This document shows, one piece after another, positions 59,814-64,000 of a DNA stretch of 64,000 bases. The stretch is from Actinoplanes lutulentus (GTDB taxonomy: Bacteria; Actinomycetota; Actinomycetes; Mycobacteriales; Micromonosporaceae). The notes beneath the pieces are model-generated. The model saw only the letters and a program-made list of their open reading frames with translations, did no database searches and had not been told where the DNA came from. Where the stretch lies: contig NZ_QLMJ01000025.1 of assembly GCF_003259845.1 (NCBI RefSeq), forward strand, positions 123,548 to 187,547. The letters are read 5' to 3'. Position 1 is the stretch's first letter. Each line of letters starts with the position of its first letter. Both the position numbers and the translations under genes were made by a program.

Positions 59814-60284
59814 TCACTTTCGCGGAGCCCGCCGGTACATCCACCAGGCCTGCACGCCGGTCCACACCATGACGCCCGCGACGATGCCCAGGCCGAGCGC
59901 CGTCTTGCCCGACCAATCGGCCGAAACGCCGTAGGCGAGGATCACGCCGAGAATCGTGTACTTCACCGTATATGTAAGCAGACCGAGCGGCATGAGAAGT
60001 GCCGGACGAACCGTGTCAGCCCAGGCGATGACCAGGGTGCTCATCGTGTAGCTGATGGTCACGATCAGCACGCCGGCCGCCGCGCCGACCGCGGACTGCG
60101 CGCCGCCGGTCAGGTACCCGGCCGAGGCCGCGAACAGCAGCAACGCCATGCAGACCGCGGAGAGGAACGGCAGATGCTCGACCCGCCAGCGCGGGTCGGC
60201 GGGAAGCGCTGCGAGATCCGGGAGCGGACGCTCCGGCTCCTCATCCTGTACGGCGGGAACCGTCACCGGTCCACTTCCACTCAC
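59814..60284 (-). CDS. atpI: ATP synthase protein I-like membrane protein
   Basis: A 156-residue membrane protein. A ~40-residue polar N-terminus is followed by four helices: LSAVCMALLLFAASAGYLTG, AVGAAAGVLIVTISYTMSTLVIAWA, LLMPLGLLTYTVKYTILGVILAYG and TALGLGIVAGVMVWTGVQAWWMY. This is the form of the poorly conserved atpI gene that leads ATP synthase operons. The GTG at 60284 overlaps the glyA stop (GTGA), with AGGAGG about 8 nt ahead, so it is coupled to glyA. Confidence 0.85.
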   Translation of the reverse strand: MSGSGPVTVPAVQDEEPERPLPDLAALPADPRWRVEHLPFLSAVCMALLLFAASAGYLTGGAQSAVGAAAGVLIVTISYTMSTLVIAWADTVRPALLMPLGLLTYTVKYTILGVILAYGVSADWSGKTALGLGIVAGVMVWTGVQAWWMYRRAPRK

Positions 60285-61570
60285 GCCATGACCTCCTGTT
60301 GTGCGTAAACAGGGAAACGCCGGACCAGCTCCGACACTTCCGTTCCCACCTCGTCGAGACGGCTCGCGCCCCCGGCTGTGGCCGGGTCGCTGCGCACCGC
60401 CGCCCCGATCAGCCCGGCGATCCGCCGCATCTCGTCCTCCCCCATGCCCTGCGAGGTGACGCTCGGCGTGCCGACCCGGACTCCGGAGGCCACGGCGGGC
60501 TTCTCCGGATCGTACGGAATCGCGTTCTTGTTGAGAGCGATCCGCGCTCTGGCGCAACGCGCCTCGGCTTCCGTTCCGCGGACGCCCAGATCGCGCAGAT
60601 CGAGCAGAGCGAGATGGGTGTCCGTGCCGCCGGTGACCGGGCGCATGCCCTCGGCGGTCAGCCCGGCCGCGAGGGCACGGGCGTTACGAACGGTCTGCTG
60701 AGCGTACCTCCGGAAGCTCGGCATGGCCGCTTCGCGCAGCGCCACCGCTTTCGCCGCCACCGTGTGCATCATCGGACCGCCCTGCGCGAACGGGAAGACC
60801 GCCTTGTCGACGCGCTGTGCCAGCTCCTCCCGGCAGAGGATCATGCCGCCACGAGGGCCGCGCAGCGCCTTGTGGGTGGTGCAGGTGACCACGTCGGCGT
60901 GCGGCACCGGCGACGGGACCGCACGCCCGGCGACCAGGCCGATGACGTGCGCGGCGTCCACCATCAGGTAGGCGCCCACCTCGTCGGCGATCTCGCGGAA
61001 CAGAGCAAAATCAATCAACCTTGGGTACGAGGCCGAGCCGCAGATGATCAGTTTCGGACGATGCGCGAGGGCCAGGTCGCGGACCTCGTCGTAATCGATC
61101 TCCTCGGTGTCCGGGTCCACCCGGTACGCGATCGGGTGGAACCACTTGCCCGAGAAGTTGGCCCGGCTGCCGTGCGTGAGGTGTCCCCCGTGCGGCAGGC
61201 CCAGCGCGAGCACCGGGTCACCGGGCTCGGCCAGGGCGGCGTACGCGGCCAGGTTCGCCGACGCGCCGGAGTGCGGCTGGACGTTCGCGTGCTGAGCGCC
61301 GAAGAGCTCCATGGCCCGCTCGATGGCGAGCTGCTCGGCCCGGTCCACCTGCGCACAGCCGCCGTAGTAACGATTGCCGGGGTAACCCTCGGCGTACTTG
61401 TTCGCCAGCGTGGAGCCGAGAGCGGCGAGCACCGCCGGCGAGGCGAAGCTCTCGCTCGCCACCAGCTGAAGAGTCTCCTGCTGACGAGCGAGCTCGTCGA
61501 GGAGGACGGTCGCGATCTCCGGATCGTCGCGTTGGAGCGCTGCGAAGTCCGGACCCCAGAAGGTGCCCAC
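60281..61570 (-). CDS. glyA: Serine hydroxymethyltransferase
   Basis: A 429-residue PLP enzyme that converts serine and tetrahydrofolate into glycine and methylene-tetrahydrofolate. VASESFASPAVLAALGSTLANKYAEGYPGNRYYGGC and the PLP-lysine motif VTCTTHKALRGPRGGM are clear, with MVDAAHVIGLVAG and GGTDTHLALLDLRDLG. Start GTG 61570 has GGGGAG at 5 nt and gives the family length; the frame to 61636 adds unconserved residues. It is upstream of atpI with a 4-bp overlap, so one-carbon metabolism and ATP synthase share a transcript. Many actinomycetes have a second glyA. Confidence 0.92.
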   Translation of the reverse strand: MGTFWGPDFAALQRDDPEIATVLLDELARQQETLQLVASESFASPAVLAALGSTLANKYAEGYPGNRYYGGCAQVDRAEQLAIERAMELFGAQHANVQPHSGASANLAAYAALAEPGDPVLALGLPHGGHLTHGSRANFSGKWFHPIAYRVDPDTEEIDYDEVRDLALAHRPKLIICGSASYPRLIDFALFREIADEVGAYLMVDAAHVIGLVAGRAVPSPVPHADVVTCTTHKALRGPRGGMILCREELAQRVDKAVFPFAQGGPMMHTVAAKAVALREAAMPSFRRYAQQTVRNARALAAGLTAEGMRPVTGGTDTHLALLDLRDLGVRGTEAEARCARARIALNKNAIPYDPEKPAVASGVRVGTPSVTSQGMGEDEMRRIAGLIGAAVRSDPATAGGASRLDEVGTEVSELVRRFPVYAQQEVMA

Positions 61571-61678
61571 CTGGTCTCCCCTCGCGAAACCCTGCGTTTC
61601 GCAGCATATGGCTTCGAAGGGTCCTCGCGCGGGCACAGTCTTTTATGAGGTTGGATTCGGCTGGGGAAGGGATCGGAC

Positions 61679-63178
61679 ATGCGATGTCTCGTCACGGGCG
61701 CGACCGGTTACATCGGCGGGCGCCTGGCGCCTCGCCTGCTCGAAGCCGGCCACACGGTCCGCTGCCTGTCCCGCAGCGCCGGCCGGCTGCGCGACGTCCC
61801 ATGGGCGGACCAGGTGGAGATCGTCCAGGCCGACCTGAGTGATCCGGCCACCCTGCCCGCCGCGATGGAGGGCGTCGAGGTCGCGTACTTCCTGGTGCAC
61901 TCGCTCGGGCAGCGTGACTTCGAGCGGCGCGACCGGGAAGCGGCCCGCAACTTCGCGGAGGCGGCCCACGCCGCCGGGGTACGCCGGATCGTCTACCTCG
62001 GTGGGCCCGAGCCGGCGCCCGGCGATCGCCCGTCACCGCACCTGCGCTCCCGCGCCGAGGTGGCCCGGATCCTGCTGGAGAGCGGCGTGCCGACAGCAGT
62101 GCTGCGCGCCCCGGTGATCATCGGCTCCGGCTCCGCCTCGTTCGAGATGCTGCGGTACCTGACCGAGCGCCTGCCGGCCATGGTCACACCGCGCTGGGTG
62201 AGCAACCGGATCCAGCCGATCGCGGTCCGTGACGTGCTCCGGTACCTGATCGGCGCGGCCGGCTTGCCGCCCGAGGTGAACCGGGGCTTCGACATCGGTG
62301 GCGCGGACGTGCTCACCTACGCCGAGATGATGAACCGGTACGCCAAGGCGGCCGGCCTGCCCCGGCGGATCATCGTGCCCACCCGGGTCCTCAGCCCCTG
62401 GCTGTCCGCGCACTGGGTCGGCCTGATCACCCCGGTGCCGCACGCCATCGCCCGGCCGCTGGTGGCGAGCCTGGTGCACGAGGCGATCGCGCATGAGAAC
62501 GACCTGACCGAGATCCTCGGCTTCGACGAGCCGCTGGGCTTCGACGAGGCCGCCCGGCGGGCCCTTACCAAAATCAGGGACGCCGACGTGGAGACCCGCT
62601 GGACCAGCGCCTCCGGCCGGGACGCGGCCGCCGAGCCGCTGCCCAGCGACCCGGACTGGTCCGGTGGCAGCGTCTACGTCGACGAGCGGTCCCGCCCGGT
62701 GCAGGCGCCCGCCGAGCAGCTGTGGCGGGTGATCGAAGGGATCGGTGGCGAGAACGGCTGGTACTCGTTCCCGCTGGCCTGGTCGGTGCGCGGCTGGATG
62801 GACCGGCTGGCCGGCGGTGTCGGCCTGCGCCGCGGCCGGCGCGACCGGCACCGGCTGCGGGTCGGCGAGGCGCTGGACTGGTGGCGTGTCGAGGAGATCG
62901 AGCCGGGCGCGCTGCTGCGGCTCCGCGCCGAGATGCGGGTGCCGGGCCGGGCCTGGCTGGAGATGCGCGCCGAGCCGGACGGCGAGGGCGGCAGCGTGTA
63001 CCGGCAGCGGGCCGTGTTCCTGCCCCGCGGCCTGGGCGGGCACCTTTACTGGGCTTCGGTGCTGCCGTTCCACGGGATCGTCTTCAACGGGATGGCCCGC
63101 AACATCACGGCCACCGCGGAGTCACTGGGCCAGGGTTCATTGGGCAGCAGCCCTGGTCAACCTGTCGCGCACGGCTAG
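61679..63178 (+). CDS. NAD(P)-binding SDR-family protein with C-terminal DUF2867 domain
   Basis: A 499-residue two-part protein. Residues ~1-300 are an atypical SDR/NmrA-like Rossmann fold, with CLVTGATGYIGGRLAPRLLEAGH binding the dinucleotide. RRIVYLGG and AVLRAPVIIGSGSASFEMLRYL follow. Residues ~325-485 are a DUF2867/START-like region (WRVIEGIGGENGWYSFPLAWSVRGWMDRLAGGVGLRRGRRD; MRVPGRAWLEMRAEP). Such fusions are common in actinomycetes and of unknown substrate, perhaps lipid or quinone related. Divergent from glyA by 108 bp. Its 3' end overlaps sua5 by 42 bp in convergent orientation. Confidence 0.88.
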   Translation: MRCLVTGATGYIGGRLAPRLLEAGHTVRCLSRSAGRLRDVPWADQVEIVQADLSDPATLPAAMEGVEVAYFLVHSLGQRDFERRDREAARNFAEAAHAAGVRRIVYLGGPEPAPGDRPSPHLRSRAEVARILLESGVPTAVLRAPVIIGSGSASFEMLRYLTERLPAMVTPRWVSNRIQPIAVRDVLRYLIGAAGLPPEVNRGFDIGGADVLTYAEMMNRYAKAAGLPRRIIVPTRVLSPWLSAHWVGLITPVPHAIARPLVASLVHEAIAHENDLTEILGFDEPLGFDEAARRALTKIRDADVETRWTSASGRDAAAEPLPSDPDWSGGSVYVDERSRPVQAPAEQLWRVIEGIGGENGWYSFPLAWSVRGWMDRLAGGVGLRRGRRDRHRLRVGEALDWWRVEEIEPGALLRLRAEMRVPGRAWLEMRAEPDGEGGSVYRQRAVFLPRGLGGHLYWASVLPFHGIVFNGMARNITATAESLGQGSLGSSPGQPVAHG

Positions 63179-64000
63179 CCACTCCTCGGTCTGCGGCGGC
63201 TCCTGGACCAGGATTGTCGCGACACCGGCGTCGTCGAGGCGGTGCAGCGCGGCGTACAGGTCGGCGGCGTACTCGGCCGGATCCGAGGACAGGACCTCCG
63301 CGAAGGGACCGTCCTCGTACGCCAGCACACCGATCGGTTCGGCCAGGCCGGAGCGGTCCGTGTCCTGGACGTCCTTGCGGAGGATGACCCGGGCGCGCGG
63401 CGCGTAGTGCCGCCGGCTCATCCCGGGTGAGTTACGGGCCGCGCCGTCCTCGGTCTCCGACTCGGGCAGGGTGATCGCGCCGGTCACGTCGCGCAGTTCC
63501 CGCAGCCCGAGCGCGCCCGGCCGGAGCAGCCGCGGCACCGCGCCGGTCAGGTCCAGCACTGTCGACTCGATGCCCCACGAGCTGGCGCCGCCGTCCAGCA
63601 CCAGCGGGACGTCCGGCAGGCTGCGCACCACGTGCTCGGCGGTGGTCGGCGAGATGCTCTCGGTCCGGTTCGCGCTCGGTGCGGCGAGCGGCAGGCCGGA
63701 CGCCTCCAGCAGGCGCAGCGCGACGTCGTGCGCCGGAACCCGGATCGCGACGGTGTCGTTCGCGGCGCCGATGCCGGGCAGGTGCCGGGCCCGGCGGACG
63801 ACAAGGGTGAGCGGTCCGGGCCAGAACCGGGCGGCCAGCTCGTCGGCCTGCTCGGGCCAGGTCTCCGCGAGGTCCCGGGCCGCGGCCACGTCGGCCACAT
63901 GCACGATCAGCGGGTTCCAGGACGGCCGCTGCTTCAGCCGGTAGATCTCGCCGACTGCCTTCTCGGAGAACGCGTGCGCGCCGAGGCCGTAGACGGTCTC
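63137..64000 (-). CDS. sua5: L-threonylcarbamoyladenylate synthase, Sua5 type, N-terminus cut by window
   Basis: The visible 287 residues begin at ETVYGLGAHAFSEKAVGEIYRLKQRPSWNPLIVHV, the YrdC motif where threonine and ATP are activated. APSANRTESISPTTAEHV and the full YrdC fold follow. After about residue 180 a linker with SPGMSRRHYAPRA leads to the Sua5 domain. The enzyme makes threonylcarbamoyl-AMP for the t6A37 modification of tRNAs reading ANN codons. The frame is open to 64000; about 30-40 N-terminal residues are missing. The stop at 63137 lies inside the convergent SDR gene. Confidence 0.93.
   Translation of the reverse strand, partial: ETVYGLGAHAFSEKAVGEIYRLKQRPSWNPLIVHVADVAAARDLAETWPEQADELAARFWPGPLTLVVRRARHLPGIGAANDTVAIRVPAHDVALRLLEASGLPLAAPSANRTESISPTTAEHVVRSLPDVPLVLDGGASSWGIESTVLDLTGAVPRLLRPGALGLRELRDVTGAITLPESETEDGAARNSPGMSRRHYAPRARVILRKDVQDTDRSGLAEPIGVLAYEDGPFAEVLSSDPAEYAADLYAALHRLDDAGVATILVQEPPQTEEWLAVRDRLTRAAAQ

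Overview
The window is chromosomal DNA from a high-GC actinomycete. GTG starts are frequent, many genes overlap by 4 bp (GTGA or ATGA), and gene tails often overlap convergently. A filamentous, possibly motile member of the Micromonosporaceae (Actinoplanes-like) fits best. The evidence is an endonuclease NucS, a MurA with Asp in place of the fosfomycin-target Cys, a PduO-type adenosyltransferase, an isobutyryl-CoA mutase/MeaB/epimerase group next to polar-growth-type coiled-coil genes (the Streptomyces scy/filP position), and an aerotaxis-type signalling pair. Genus assignment is inference.

Layout. 1-10 kb: the 5' part of an Hsp70-like gene, enoyl-CoA hydratase, two small membrane proteins, a soluble chemotaxis transducer with a separate PAS sensor, then a ROK regulator/ABC ATPase/ribokinase operon divergent from a GH3 beta-N-acetylglucosaminidase. 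10-20.8 kb: an AbiEi/DUF559-type protein, the very large NAD-glutamate dehydrogenase, a lipoprotein penicillin-binding protein, an arginase-family enzyme with a long acidic tail, and a YbbN-type thioredoxin. 20.8-27 kb: acyl-CoA carbon-skeleton metabolism (IcmA-type mutase, MeaB, thiolase, methylmalonyl-CoA epimerase), interrupted by a flavin monooxygenase/PadR pair that shares a perfect palindrome. 27-31.5 kb: two DivIVA-like coiled-coil proteins and an AI-2E-family permease. 31.6-45.3 kb: a secreted amidase-like protein with a lipoprotein, hydrolase, aldehyde dehydrogenase, an ABC exporter, NucS, and a three-gene membrane/FtsK-like ATPase cluster. 45.3-50.6 kb: two repeat-rich gaps flanking hbd, murA and pduO, then phzF. 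50.7-61.6 kb: the F-type ATP synthase operon with glyA upstream, in which an LCP-family gene separates atpD from atpC. 61.7-64 kb: an SDR/DUF2867 protein and a partial Sua5.

How the genes work together. Enoyl-CoA hydratase, 3-hydroxybutyryl-CoA dehydrogenase, thiolase, epimerase, IcmA, MeaB and the adenosyltransferase form a scattered toolkit for moving C4 acyl-CoA carbon, with adenosylcobalamin as cofactor. MurA, the PBP, the LCP protein and NagZ serve wall synthesis and turnover; the coiled-coil pair probably serves polar growth.

Most unusual signals: (1) a 120-bp element with four ordered boxes, present twice at identical length (45501-45620 and 49635-49754), one copy supplying the phzF stop codon; (2) the atpD-LCP-atpC arrangement with a strong hairpin after atpD; (3) the DivIVA-like coiled-coil pair in the scy/filP position; (4) a split Aer-type receptor; (5) an EccC-like three-domain cytoplasmic ATPase with membrane partners.
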